A DNA stretch of 64,000 nucleotides from Mediannikoviicoccus sp037890055. GTDB taxonomy: Bacteria; Bacillota; Clostridia; Tissierellales; Peptoniphilaceae. The stretch is taken from NCBI GenBank assembly GCA_037890055.1, contig JBBKBD010000007.1. One strand, written 5' to 3'. The notes below the pieces were generated by a model. That model was given only the letters and a program-made list of their open reading frames with translations, was not told the DNA's origin and did no database searches. The number at the start of each line of letters is the position of its first letter. Position 1 is the stretch's first letter. Positions 7,619 to 16,176 of the stretch are shown piece after piece. Position numbers and translations under genes: made by a program.

Positions 7619-9031
7619 ATGAGTATTATTGATTATTCTTTAGAACCAAAATCTGATATTGCTTTTGTTGATATGAAAAGTTTTTATGCCAGCGTTGAAT
7701 GTGTTAAAAGAAATCTAAATCCTCTTACTACATCACTTTGTGTAATGAGTAACTCGGATAATTCTTCTGGGCTTACCCTTGCCAGTAGCCCCACTTTTAA
7801 AAGGGTTTTTGGTAAGAAAAATGTTGGTAGAGCTAGGGATCTCCCCTTTGATATCCAAACTAGAAAATTTTCCTTTGAAAATGCAAAAAATCAAAAGTTA
7901 GATATTACAAAAGAATACATTGACTATGTGGAAAAATGGGCGGAAAAGACTTTGATTGTCCCTCCAAGAATGAGCTTATATATTGAAGAAAATTTAAAAA
8001 TTCAAAAAGTTTTTCAAAATTATGCTCCAAAGGATGAAGTACATCCCTATTCTATTGATGAATCATTTATTGATTTAACAGGGTCGTTAAATTATTTTGT
8101 CTCTAATAAAAACATGACTAAGAAGGATAAGTTGGACTGTGTTTCAGCAAAGATTCAAAATGAAATTTGGAAGGAGACTGGTATTTATTCAACGGTTGGA
8201 ATGAGCAATGCTAATCCATTACTTGCTAAACTGGCCCTTGATAATGAGGCAAAGACCACAAGGCAAATGAGGGCAAACTGGTCCTATGAAGATGTGGAAA
8301 CTAAGGTGTGGAATATAAAAAATCTTACGGACTTTTGGGGAATTGGAAGTAGAACGGCTGCAAGGCTAAATAGACTTGGAATTTATTCAATTAGGGACTT
8401 GGCTAATTATAATGTGGATATTTTAAAAAAGGAATTTGGTGTAATCGGTGTGCAGCTTTGGTTTCATGCAAATGGCGTTGATGAATCTAAGGTAAATGTC
8501 ACCTATATAGCAAGATCAAAAAGTTATGGCAATTCACAAGTTCTACCAAGGGACTACCACAGTCAAAGTGAAATTGAAATAGTTTTAAGGGAAATGGCAG
8601 AGCAAGTTGCCACAAGAATTAGAAAAAAGAATAAAAAAACTGGTCGAATTTCCATTTACATCGGTTTTTCATATAAGGAAGACATTAAGTCTATTAAGGC
8701 TCAAAGGAGTATAAATCTAACAAATTCCACTAAAGTTTTATCAAGGGAAGTAATAAAACTCTTTAGGGAAAGGTATAGGGGTGGCGCCGTTAGAAATATC
8801 GGTGTGACCTATGGCAAATTAGTCGATGACAGTTTTTTTAATTATACTCTTTTAGATGATGTACGGGAGTTACAAAAACAAGAAATTTTAGATAAGACAT
8901 TTGATGAAATAAGAGATAAGTTTGGTTATACCTCTGTCCTTCCTGGATTTTCACTAATGGAAGGATCTAGGGTTATTGAAAGAAGTAAATTAATCGGTGG
9001 CCATGCTGGTGGAATGGACGGTATCATATGA
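7619..9031 (+). CDS. Y-family error-prone DNA polymerase (UvrX/UmuC type)
   Basis: A 470-residue translesion polymerase of the ImpB/MucB/SamB family. The first catalytic aspartate lies in AFVDMKSFYASVE (D18), and the second carboxylate pair in SIDESFIDLTG (D147, E148). A helix-hairpin-helix stretch follows (FWGIGSRTAARLNRLG), and the C-terminal third is the little-finger DNA-binding domain. The DMKSFYASVECV form is typical of UvrX proteins carried on mobile elements rather than chromosomal DinB. A ribosome site GGAGG precedes the start; the gene overlaps the next one by four bases. Under control of the XRE/ImmA pair it would supply inducible mutagenic bypass of damage without LexA. Catalytic residues look intact. 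Confidence 0.9.
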   Translation: MSIIDYSLEPKSDIAFVDMKSFYASVECVKRNLNPLTTSLCVMSNSDNSSGLTLASSPTFKRVFGKKNVGRARDLPFDIQTRKFSFENAKNQKLDITKEYIDYVEKWAEKTLIVPPRMSLYIEENLKIQKVFQNYAPKDEVHPYSIDESFIDLTGSLNYFVSNKNMTKKDKLDCVSAKIQNEIWKETGIYSTVGMSNANPLLAKLALDNEAKTTRQMRANWSYEDVETKVWNIKNLTDFWGIGSRTAARLNRLGIYSIRDLANYNVDILKKEFGVIGVQLWFHANGVDESKVNVTYIARSKSYGNSQVLPRDYHSQSEIEIVLREMAEQVATRIRKKNKKTGRISIYIGFSYKEDIKSIKAQRSINLTNSTKVLSREVIKLFRERYRGGAVRNIGVTYGKLVDDSFFNYTLLDDVRELQKQEILDKTFDEIRDKFGYTSVLPGFSLMEGSRVIERSKLIGGHAGGMDGII

Positions 9032-9378
9032 TTTTAAGGGATTATCTTAAATATGAATCAGCAAGAAAGTATCTGGATAGAGGAATGGTAAAGTGGATGG
9101 GCTTTTTCATTTCTGAACACACTAGTGCCCTATTACAAATGGGAAATGAAATAGATTTTTCAAAAAAGATGAAGGAAGAAGAAATTCTTATGCTCTTGGG
9201 ACAGGTCTATTTAAACAATCTAGAAATTGCTTTATATACTAATGAAAATTACAAGCCCTATATTGGTAAAATAATAGATATGGAAAATTTAAGCATCTAT
9301 TTTAGAACGGAATCGGCAGTTAAGAAGATTCTATGTAAAAATATCATTAGATTAAAACTCTTGGAGAATGAATCATGA
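9028..9378 (+). CDS. YolD-like protein
   Basis: A 116-residue protein with the YolD signature RGMVKWMGFFISEH near residue 18-31 and the C-terminal pattern of an Sm-like beta domain ending in IRLKLLENES. YolD-like proteins are commonly encoded directly after UvrX-type polymerases on phages, plasmids and integrative elements and are thought to assist or regulate them, possibly in the place of UmuD. The start overlaps the polymerase stop by four bases (ATGA), and its own stop overlaps the next gene, so the cassette is tightly coupled. Confidence 0.75.
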   Translation: MILRDYLKYESARKYLDRGMVKWMGFFISEHTSALLQMGNEIDFSKKMKEEEILMLLGQVYLNNLEIALYTNENYKPYIGKIIDMENLSIYFRTESAVKKILCKNIIRLKLLENES

Positions 9379-9656
9379 ATGAATTACAAAAAAACAGTAT
9401 TCAATTTGATTACTTTTCAAATAACTATGAGAAATTTGAGGAAGATTTTTATGAATTTGTAGATACCAATATTCCCCTTACTTTTTTAGTTGATGATATT
9501 CTCCACTGCTTAAGTTCGTCCAATAAAAATTACTTTATGCTTAACAATAAAAATTCAAAGGACAAAAAAGAACATTACTTTTTCTTTAAGAGAAACCATA
9601 TTGAGGAAAATAAAAATATTATAGTATATTCCTACTTAGGCCATCAATGTAGATAA
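9375..9656 (+). CDS. Hypothetical protein, last gene of the polymerase cassette
   Basis: A small 93-residue acidic-to-neutral protein with no recognised domain, no signal peptide and no membrane helix. It starts with ATG overlapping the stop of the YolD-like gene by four bases and ends at an intrinsic terminator, so it belongs to the same transcript. The overlap makes it a real gene rather than a chance frame. A role in controlling or helping the polymerase is possible purely by association. Confidence 0.6.
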   Translation: MNELQKNSIQFDYFSNNYEKFEEDFYEFVDTNIPLTFLVDDILHCLSSSNKNYFMLNNKNSKDKKEHYFFFKRNHIEENKNIIVYSYLGHQCR

Positions 9657-9681
9657 ACCCACCAATAGGTGGGCTTTTTAT
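9656..9681 (+). terminator. Intrinsic terminator of the polymerase cassette
   Basis: CCCACC (9658-9663) and GGTGGG (9668-9673) form a stem with a four-base AATA loop, followed by CTTTTTAT. The hairpin also lies at the 3' end of the convergent ABC gene. Confidence 0.85.
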
Positions 9682-11237
9682 ATGGAAATATTTTTTGTAA
9701 AGTAATTTTCATCAATATTTTTATGGTCAATGATAATGACTGTTTTTGATTCTAAGTATTTCATAATATCATCAAGTATTTCGTAGAAAAGAGTTTCATC
9801 TAGTCCTGTACTAATTTCATCAAAGATATATAGTTCACATTCCTTATACAGTGCTCTTGCTATTAAAACTCTTGTCCTTTCTCCACCAGATAGAGTACTA
9901 TTATCAAATCCTATGTCCTTTGTTTGATATTTTTTGATAACTTCATCTAATCTACAGATTTTAATGATATGATTTAATTTATCTTCCTCCACATTAGCTT
10001 TAAATGTAATGTTATCTACAATTGACATATTAAATAATTTATTTTCTTGAAAAACTGCTGATAGGGATACTGTTTTATTTTCTTTGCCATCAATATATAT
10101 ATTACCAGAAGTCGCCTTGTACATATTGGTAATTAATTTTGCAATAGTAGATTTCCCTGATCCAGTCCTTCCATTTATCTTTAATTTATCACCTTTATTT
10201 ATGCTTAAATTAAAATTTTCTAAAATATGATTATCTCCATAATTTAATGAAACATCTTTAAATTCAATTTTAGTAAAATCTTCAATTAAATTTGTATTTT
10301 CCTTCTCTATGATTTCAAATGTCTCATCTATTCTCTTAACGGAGTTCTTAAAAGCAGAAATTTCTTTTTGATTTTCTATTATATTAAATATTGGATCAGT
10401 AATCATTGATGCATATAAAATGATTGCGATTAATGCACCAACAGATAAACTACCTTGGCTAACACGCATGCCTCCAATAAAAATTAAAATAGCCATAATA
10501 AGATTAAATAGTAAACTTACAAGAGCTTGAGATATATTTTTAATGTTTACAATTTTTTTATCCAGAATATTTAACTCATGGTTTTCTTTGTAAAATTCAC
10601 TAGTAAAAACTTTCTCTTTGTTAAATAATTTAATGTCTCTAGCACCTACGATTATGTCAAAAAATTTATTTATAACATTAAGTCTTTGAATTTGACTTTT
10701 TTTAGATGCTATTTCTGAATTCTTTAAAATCTTTTGAATTACAATAGTTGAAATAGCAGAAATTAAAATCATAGCAAATAACATAATATAGTCATATTTT
10801 ATTATTATAATCGAACCAATTACAAAACTTGATATTGAAAAACCTAATTCAAAAACAAGAGGTATAAGTTTGTCATCAAGAGATTTTAAATCATCAATTA
10901 TAACGTTAAAAATATTACTTTGCCCAGCTTTTTCTAGTAGGTCAATCTTTGTGCTAAGAATGCTCTCAACAATTTCATCTCTTATGTCTCTATTCAAATT
11001 AAGTTCAAATTTTGAACCAAAGTTAACAAGAATAATCCTAAACATATTAACAAAAATATATACCAGTGAATAAAAGATTATGTTTTTTATAAATTCACTT
11101 GTGTTACCCATTGTTAAATAATCTATTACCTTTTGAATGAAAATCATGGGAAATATACTTAAACTTCCTACGATTATCCCTGCTAAAAATAGTAATAAAA
11201 TTTTAGAAAAATTATTTTTATATTTATCTCTTATCAT
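9678..11237 (-). CDS. ABC transporter, fused permease/ATPase (single half-transporter)
   Basis: A 519-residue exporter-fold ABC protein: six hydrophobic helices in the first 290 residues, then an ATPase with Walker A GRTGSGKST, signature LSGGERTR, Walker B LYIFDEISTGLD and a histidine switch in IIIDHKN. It is shorter than most family members (570-600), mainly because of short termini. GAGGAAATTATG provides the start at 11237. It stands alone between the polymerase cassette and a DUF1287 gene, with no partner half, so it probably works as a homodimer. Very high A+T and lysine/isoleucine-rich composition differ slightly from the housekeeping genes. The substrate is unknown. Confidence 0.82.
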   Translation of the reverse strand: MIRDKYKNNFSKILLLFLAGIIVGSLSIFPMIFIQKVIDYLTMGNTSEFIKNIIFYSLVYIFVNMFRIILVNFGSKFELNLNRDIRDEIVESILSTKIDLLEKAGQSNIFNVIIDDLKSLDDKLIPLVFELGFSISSFVIGSIIIIKYDYIMLFAMILISAISTIVIQKILKNSEIASKKSQIQRLNVINKFFDIIVGARDIKLFNKEKVFTSEFYKENHELNILDKKIVNIKNISQALVSLLFNLIMAILIFIGGMRVSQGSLSVGALIAIILYASMITDPIFNIIENQKEISAFKNSVKRIDETFEIIEKENTNLIEDFTKIEFKDVSLNYGDNHILENFNLSINKGDKLKINGRTGSGKSTIAKLITNMYKATSGNIYIDGKENKTVSLSAVFQENKLFNMSIVDNITFKANVEEDKLNHIIKICRLDEVIKKYQTKDIGFDNSTLSGGERTRVLIARALYKECELYIFDEISTGLDETLFYEILDDIMKYLESKTVIIIDHKNIDENYFTKNISI

Positions 11238-11291
11238 AATTTCCTCATTTAACTATATAAAATCATATACCTTTATATAGTTTCGAATGTT

Positions 11292-12044
11292 CTACTGTTT
11301 ATATTCATCTTCATCCCATGGAACTATTACATCAGTTGGAATATTTTCCCTTTCAAATCTGTAATGTCCCATTATTGGGGAGCGTTTAATGTAGTCGTCT
11401 TCTCTCTTAAGCTGTCCTCCATTGTGAAATATAAATGGAAAACCTTCGTCATTTCTATTGTCTGAACACATTCCTATATGAAAGTCGTTTGGTCCAAAGA
11501 TTATAATATCTCCTGGTTGGAAGTCCTTTGGATCTTTTAATTTATTTGTCAAAACTTTGCAGTAATTTTCAAAAAATGGTCTTAATGTCTTAACTCTTCT
11601 AAAGTCAATGTTGTTGTCGGGCTTTTTCACCATTGGGTAGTTCTGTGGGGACCTTTCTATATCTTTAATTAGCATGGATCTTAAAGAGTAACCTGCTTCT
11701 CTAAAGGCTCGCCAAATGACATCGGTGCAAACGCCGCTATATTTATCTGGATAGCCATTGTTATCTTTTACATAATCGGGAACGTATTTTGGATGGTTTT
11801 TTGCATCTTTTCTTGCGCCGTTTACAAAGTCCGTATAGTCATCTATTCCATTTTCATTGTAATCGGAGTTTGATTTTATATTTAATTTTTTAAATTCTTT
11901 ATTCTTTCCATCTTCAAATAAAAATCTACTAAAGATTGGTCCATTTAAAATAATTCTTGCATCTTCACTTTTGTAAAGAAATAGAACAAATAGGGCTGTT
12001 ATTATTAAAATTGGAATTATAATATATCTTTTTTCTGTTTTCAT
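11292..12044 (-). CDS. DUF1287 domain secreted/anchored protein
   Basis: A 250-residue protein with an N-terminal membrane anchor or uncleaved signal (IIIPILIITALFVLFLY) and a DUF1287 domain. Family features visible are GVCTDVIWRAFREAGYSL (with a cysteine that, with the later FHIGMCSDN histidine, resembles an NlpC/P60-like active site), DFQPGDIIIFG and the final HYRF motif. A short acidic loop DYNENGIDDYTDF looks like an EF-hand-type calcium site. The start at 12044 follows AGGTGG; an upstream in-frame start at 12107 lacks a ribosome site. DUF1287 proteins are thought to act on cell-wall peptides, but no activity is established here. It stands alone, divergent from the YoaK-like gene. Confidence 0.8.
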   Translation of the reverse strand: MKTEKRYIIIPILIITALFVLFLYKSEDARIILNGPIFSRFLFEDGKNKEFKKLNIKSNSDYNENGIDDYTDFVNGARKDAKNHPKYVPDYVKDNNGYPDKYSGVCTDVIWRAFREAGYSLRSMLIKDIERSPQNYPMVKKPDNNIDFRRVKTLRPFFENYCKVLTNKLKDPKDFQPGDIIIFGPNDFHIGMCSDNRNDEGFPFIFHNGGQLKREDDYIKRSPIMGHYRFERENIPTDVIVPWDEDEYKQ

Positions 12045-12173
12045 GTCGCCACCTTTTCTTAGCTCTATTTTATACTTTATTTCATTATATTTCACTAACT
12101 TTGACATATTGTAACAATTTTCACCCTTTTAATGTTTTTATATTAGATGTAGAATGTATGAGAGGAGATTTTT

Positions 12174-12893
12174 ATGGATGAAAATAATTTAAAAGATGTG
12201 TACTTAACATGTGAAGAGCCTTTTATATATAAACTTTTAATTACTGTGGGAGGCTTTTTTGGAGCATATACTTTTATACTGCGAGGGGGAGTTTTTTGTA
12301 ATGCCCAAACTGCCAATGTGGTGCTTTTTGCCATAGCTCTTGGTAAAGCTGATTGGACCAGGGCAATGCATCTACTTTTACCGATTTCAGTATACTTTTT
12401 TGGTTCCTTTTTGTCGGAACATCTTGGAAAAACCATAAAAAAATTTTTCTTTTTACGATGGGATACCTTATTAATTGGAATAGAAATCATAATTGTATTT
12501 ATTTTAGGTTTACTTCCAAAGTCTGCGCCGGACCAAATATGTCAGGTTGCGTTAAATTTCATTTGTTCAATGCAGTTTAACACCTTTAGACAAGTTCGCG
12601 GAACACCGGCAGCTACAACTTTTGTAACAAATCACATTCGTCAAGTTGGTTCAAACCTTTCCGTTTATTTGAGAAAGAAAGATGATTACTCTAGGAATAA
12701 ATTAAAGATTCACGGCTCTATGATTTTTTATTTTATTTTGGGAACCGTGCTTGGAACTGTAAGCATTAAATTTTTTGAATATAAATCAATTTGGGGAGCT
12801 TGTATATTACTTTTGATTATCTTTGTAAAACTTTTTTATGCAGATAGGGTAATTGAAAGGGAAATGTTTAATAGAAAACCCCATGGACATTAA
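12174..12893 (+). CDS. YoaK family (DUF1275) membrane protein
   Basis: A 239-residue integral membrane protein with about six helices. The features typical of DUF1275 are visible: GGFFGAYTFILRGGVFCNAQTANVV at the front (helix with small residues and a conserved NAQTANV-type motif) and RGTPAATTFVTNHIRQVG in the middle. Function of the family is unknown. A ribosome site (GAGGAG) precedes the ATG. It is a single-gene unit ended by its own terminator, divergent from the DUF1287 gene and convergent with the reductase operon. Confidence 0.8.
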   Translation: MDENNLKDVYLTCEEPFIYKLLITVGGFFGAYTFILRGGVFCNAQTANVVLFAIALGKADWTRAMHLLLPISVYFFGSFLSEHLGKTIKKFFFLRWDTLLIGIEIIIVFILGLLPKSAPDQICQVALNFICSMQFNTFRQVRGTPAATTFVTNHIRQVGSNLSVYLRKKDDYSRNKLKIHGSMIFYFILGTVLGTVSIKFFEYKSIWGACILLLIIFVKLFYADRVIEREMFNRKPHGH

Positions 12894-12921
12894 AACACCG
12901 ACCTTATGGCCGGTGTCTTTA
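12894..12921 (+). terminator. Intrinsic terminator after the YoaK-like gene
   Basis: ACACCGACC and GGCCGGTGT pair with one mismatch around a TTAT loop, followed by CTTTAT. It overlaps the 3' end of the convergent DUF3343 gene and may serve both directions. Confidence 0.75.
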
Positions 12922-13182
12922 TAGAAATTTCATTCTACTTGGATCAATATCTCTTTCTATTTCGTGAAATCCTTTAATGACTATGTCATTTTCTTTAATG
13001 ATTTCTTCAATCTTTTCCTTGTCTTCTATGTTGTCATAGAGAATTGATATTCCACAACACACATCTAGAACCCTTGGTGTTGGGGCGATAGTTGCTTTAA
13101 TATTATTTTCTTTTATAAGCTTGTATAGCTTTTGACCATTTTGTACGTCTTCAAATAAAATATAGTTTTGTTTACTTTTCAT
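12919..13182 (-). CDS. DUF3343 domain protein
   Basis: A small protein of 87 residues matching the DUF3343 pattern: YILFEDVQNGQKLYKLIK, the APTPRVLDVCCGISILY stretch with its paired cysteines, and a C-terminal IKGFHEI. DUF3343 proteins have been suggested to be sulfur or selenium carriers because of the exposed CC. The start is the ATG at 13182, overlapping the end of the reductase gene by 11 bases, which indicates coupled translation. Genes for double-cubane reductases are often followed by a DUF3343 gene, so a helper role in the same process is likely, though not proven. Confidence 0.8.
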   Translation of the reverse strand: MKSKQNYILFEDVQNGQKLYKLIKENNIKATIAPTPRVLDVCCGISILYDNIEDKEKIEEIIKENDIVIKGFHEIERDIDPSRMKFL

Positions 13183-14455
13183 TTTCAATCATTTCAACGA
13201 ATGCTTCGATTCTTGTCTTTAATTGTTCAGCGTCTTCATCAGTGTAGTCTGTTTCAATTCCAAGTACAGGAATTCCAGCTTCTTTAAGTTCCTTTTCTAC
13301 TAAGTGACCTTCTGTATCATAGATGTTACAGAATTTAAGGTTAACGTCTATAACTCCATCTACATTATATTCTTTTGCAAGTCTTATAATGTCTTCAATT
13401 CTTTCGTGGTTTGGAGTATAGCATGCACAGTTGATTCCCTTCATGTATCTATCTGTTAGATGTGAAACCATTTCTTCTATTGTGTCGCCAGATTCGTCAA
13501 CTGTAAGTTCAAAGTATCTTGAACCTGTACACATTTCTTCACATACTACAGCTGCTCCGCTGCTTTCTATAATGTGATGTAGTTTCCAGTTTGGAATTGA
13601 AAGTGGTGTTCCTGTAAGCATAAGTCTTGTAGCACCTTTCTTGTAAACAGAAACATTTTCTTCTTTTCTCTTATCAAGTTCATCACAAAGTTCATTAACC
13701 ATTTTTGCAAATCTTGTTGGGTCGTCATAGAATGCAATTTGTGAAATAAGTAGACAGTCTTTACCGCTTATTGGCACATTGTCTAATTTTCTAAATTCCC
13801 AAAGTCTTTGCATAGCTCTTCTCTTGTTGTTAAGTAGAACTATTGCATCATGTAGTGATTCTGCAGTAAGTTTGTTTCCTGTAAGTTCTTCGATTCTGTC
13901 TATGTATCTATAAACTTCGTCCTTAAAGAACTCAACGTCTTTATCTCTCTTCATTTGTGGTAAGTCAAAAACGTACATTGGTGCATCTTTTGATAGGATT
14001 TCCCAAGCTTTTTTCTTACCATCACATGTAGTTTCTCCAACGAATAGATCTGCTATTCTGAAGAAAGGACAAGTTCTTTCAAATCTAGCACCTAAAGATG
14101 CTTTTATTAGTGGACAAGTTGCTGTTGGAAGATGTTTTTCTCCTCCTGGTACCCAGAATTGTGATCCTGAGCAAAGTCCAGTATTAATTGCTCCACAACC
14201 GAATACAACTTCATCAGGAACGTGGATACAGAATGTTCCTACTACTTTTCCGCCATTTTTTTGGAACTCTATTAGTTCTGCTGGTCTGATTCCGTGGATT
14301 TCTGCAACAACCATGTTGAAGTAATCCATTTTTTCTGGTCTGTTTTCTTGTGATAGATAAACATCACCAAATGCTTGTGGTAGAACTTCACATAAAACAT
14401 CGTGTGTTTCTACGTCCATTCCTAAATTTTCCCACATTTCTCTGTAATCTGCCAT
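13172..14455 (-). CDS. Double-cubane-cluster anaerobic reductase (2-hydroxyacyl-CoA dehydratase fold, YjiM-like)
   Basis: A 427-residue member of the HgdB/BcrB/YjiM superfamily. Conserved cysteines are seen at about C76, C87, C95, C114 (TATCPLIK), C129 (RTCPFF) and C144 (ETTCDGKKK), and more in CEEMCTGSRYFE, NCACYTPN and KFCNIYDTEG. This pattern, with a single-subunit length near 420, fits the double-cubane [8Fe-9S] proteins (family known from Carboxydothermus hydrogenoformans) better than a two-subunit dehydratase. These enzymes are reduced by an ATP-hydrolysing activase, which is encoded two genes upstream at 15263-16021. They reduce small molecules at very low potential; the physiological substrate is unknown. 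Confidence 0.85.
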   Translation of the reverse strand: MADYREMWENLGMDVETHDVLCEVLPQAFGDVYLSQENRPEKMDYFNMVVAEIHGIRPAELIEFQKNGGKVVGTFCIHVPDEVVFGCGAINTGLCSGSQFWVPGGEKHLPTATCPLIKASLGARFERTCPFFRIADLFVGETTCDGKKKAWEILSKDAPMYVFDLPQMKRDKDVEFFKDEVYRYIDRIEELTGNKLTAESLHDAIVLLNNKRRAMQRLWEFRKLDNVPISGKDCLLISQIAFYDDPTRFAKMVNELCDELDKRKEENVSVYKKGATRLMLTGTPLSIPNWKLHHIIESSGAAVVCEEMCTGSRYFELTVDESGDTIEEMVSHLTDRYMKGINCACYTPNHERIEDIIRLAKEYNVDGVIDVNLKFCNIYDTEGHLVEKELKEAGIPVLGIETDYTDEDAEQLKTRIEAFVEMIENEK

Positions 14456-14468
14456 GAATTATTCCCCC

Positions 14469-15263
14469 TTAATATTCAATGGATTTATTTTCAATATCAA
14501 ATTGGTTACAACCTCGAATTATGTAGTCGGGTTTTAAATCAAACTTTCCATATTTTTCTTCTATAAATTCAAAACCACTACTTTCGTAGTTTTTATGAAG
14601 TTCTCCCTCACAAAAATAACCTTCATTGATTAATTGAACAATTTTTTTATAAATTCCAGCTCCCGCTTGTATTTTAGCTACTTTCTTCTCTCTAAAACTT
14701 CCATCAATATGTCCCCCTATAAATGAAAGTCTCTCATCTATATCAAAAATAAACTTAGAAAAGTATTCTACTTCGTATATCCTTTTCTCATCCAAATCAC
14801 ATTTTCTTAGCTTTTCTATTGCACTTGAAATCTGCTTTGACTTTTCCACAATATCCACAAATTTATCCATATTAAAAGGCTCTTTTGACTTTTCTTCCAT
14901 AAATTTAATTAGAGATTTGTAATCGTTGTCTTTATAAAGATAAACTTCTTTGTCCGTCTTCTCCTTTAATTTTTCATATCTTATCTTACAGCTATCATCA
15001 ACTATAAAAAACTTTGAAGAGAACATGAATGGACATTTGCCAAGTTCCAAATATGCAAATGAGGAGTTTAACATATCACAGTAGTTGTTATCGTCATACC
15101 CTTCAGTAACATGTCTATCAATTCCATATGAGTATAGTCCCTTATAACCAAAGCTTTCTACTATCTCCCATGGAACTCTCCCCCAAAGCGAAATAACTTT
15201 ACCTGTTTCACTTAAAGTCAGTGCTTCAATATAAGCATTTTTTCTTATATCTAAATATTCCAT
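14469..15263 (-). CDS. Shortened paralogue of the HgdB/YjiM-type reductase
   Basis: A 264-residue protein that at first sight is unknown, but its middle part lines up with the neighbouring reductase: GKCPFMFSSKFFIVDD-SCKIRYEKL here against RTCPFFRIADLFVGETTCDGKKKAWEIL there, followed in both by a YxxxxxxxxxxxFxEE region and a helical segment ending in KLRK/EFRK. Cysteines C62, C77 and C92 are kept, whereas the C-terminal domain that carries the last cluster ligands is missing. It sits between activase and reductase, and its start overlaps the activase stop by one base. A degenerate second subunit or assembly helper is the simplest reading. The homology call is by eye. Confidence 0.55.
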   Translation of the reverse strand: MEYLDIRKNAYIEALTLSETGKVISLWGRVPWEIVESFGYKGLYSYGIDRHVTEGYDDNNYCDMLNSSFAYLELGKCPFMFSSKFFIVDDSCKIRYEKLKEKTDKEVYLYKDNDYKSLIKFMEEKSKEPFNMDKFVDIVEKSKQISSAIEKLRKCDLDEKRIYEVEYFSKFIFDIDERLSFIGGHIDGSFREKKVAKIQAGAGIYKKIVQLINEGYFCEGELHKNYESSGFEFIEEKYGKFDLKPDYIIRGCNQFDIENKSIEY

Positions 15264-16021
15264 TATTTTGCAAGCATTGCAGCTCCTATGGCACCTGCAA
15301 ATCGACCATCCTCATGGGTACTAACATCGGCTTTTAAAAGTTCTTGCAAATGTTCAACCATGTAGTCATTTCCTGCAAAACCGCCTGTTAGAAAATAGTT
15401 GTCTGACTTAGGAATTCTATTTACAAGTATAATAACCTTGTTGATTATTGAGTGAATAACTCCACATGCAATGTCTTCCTTTGGTGTTCCCTTACCGATT
15501 AATGAGATGATTTCAGTTTCTGCAAATACTGTACACATGGATGATATCTTTATATCTTTTCCTTTTCTTGCAAGTGCAAACATCTCATCTAGGTCCACAC
15601 CCAGTCTTCCCGCCATTACCTCTAAGAACTTTCCTGTTCCTGCAGAACATTTGTCGTTCATCTTAAAGTCGTCTACGAAGTTGTCTCTGAAGCTTATAAC
15701 CTTTGTGTCCTGTCCACCAATATCTATAATCGTGATATCTTTTCCAGGATTAAAGAAGCTTGCTCCCTTTCCGTGACATGTTATTTCTGTTATAACTTTG
15801 TCAGCGAAAGGTACAGAAACCCTTCCATATCCAGTGGCAACAACTTTTCTATTATCCTCTGTTACTCCATTTGCTAAAAGCCATTCTTCAATATCTCTAC
15901 TAGCTTGAACTGAACTCCAGCCTGTAGGCATGACTTTTTTAAAAACAATTTCTTTTTTTGAATCATCTAGTACAACAACTTTTGAAGCTGTTGAACCTAT
16001 ATCGATTCCAACATTATACAT
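15263..16021 (-). CDS. Acyl-CoA dehydratase activase-type ATPase (YjiL/HgdC-like)
   Basis: A 252-residue ASKHA-fold ATPase of the BadF/BadG/HgdC family. The phosphate-1 motif is GIDIGSTASKVVVLD; a second nucleotide motif IIDIGGQDTKVI and LTGGFAGN follow. Two cysteines that hold the inter-subunit [4Fe-4S] cluster in the dimer are in KCSAGTGKF and SSMCTVFAETE. The start at 16021 is preferred because GGTG lies six bases upstream; further in-frame starts exist at 16027 (ATG) and 16030 (GTG). As the first gene of the operon, it would hydrolyse ATP to inject low-potential electrons into the double-cubane reductase. Confidence 0.88.
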   Translation of the reverse strand: MYNVGIDIGSTASKVVVLDDSKKEIVFKKVMPTGWSSVQASRDIEEWLLANGVTEDNRKVVATGYGRVSVPFADKVITEITCHGKGASFFNPGKDITIIDIGGQDTKVISFRDNFVDDFKMNDKCSAGTGKFLEVMAGRLGVDLDEMFALARKGKDIKISSMCTVFAETEIISLIGKGTPKEDIACGVIHSIINKVIILVNRIPKSDNYFLTGGFAGNDYMVEHLQELLKADVSTHEDGRFAGAIGAAMLAK

Positions 16022-16134
16022 ATGCATCACCAGATATATTATATCATTAAATATTAATCTTGAAAAATTTATTATTAAATTTTATATTTCCTTCTTTTTT
16101 AAAAAATATTATATTAATAATCCTTTGAGAAAAT

Positions 16135-16170
16135 AAAAAACACCCTCTTGTTTCCAATAGAGGATGTTTT
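16135..16170 (-). terminator. Intrinsic terminator of the sigma/gyrase-side transcript
   Basis: On the minus strand AACATCCTCT pairs with AGAGGGTGTT (one G-U) across a ten-base loop, followed by a TTTTTT run. It ends the long minus-strand transcript after the aminopeptidase gene. Confidence 0.8.
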
Positions 16171-16176
16171 AATTTT

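Noticed and set aside
12143..12490. 115-residue open frame on the minus strand
   Set aside because: Antisense to the YoaK-like gene, no ribosome site, no recognisable domain.
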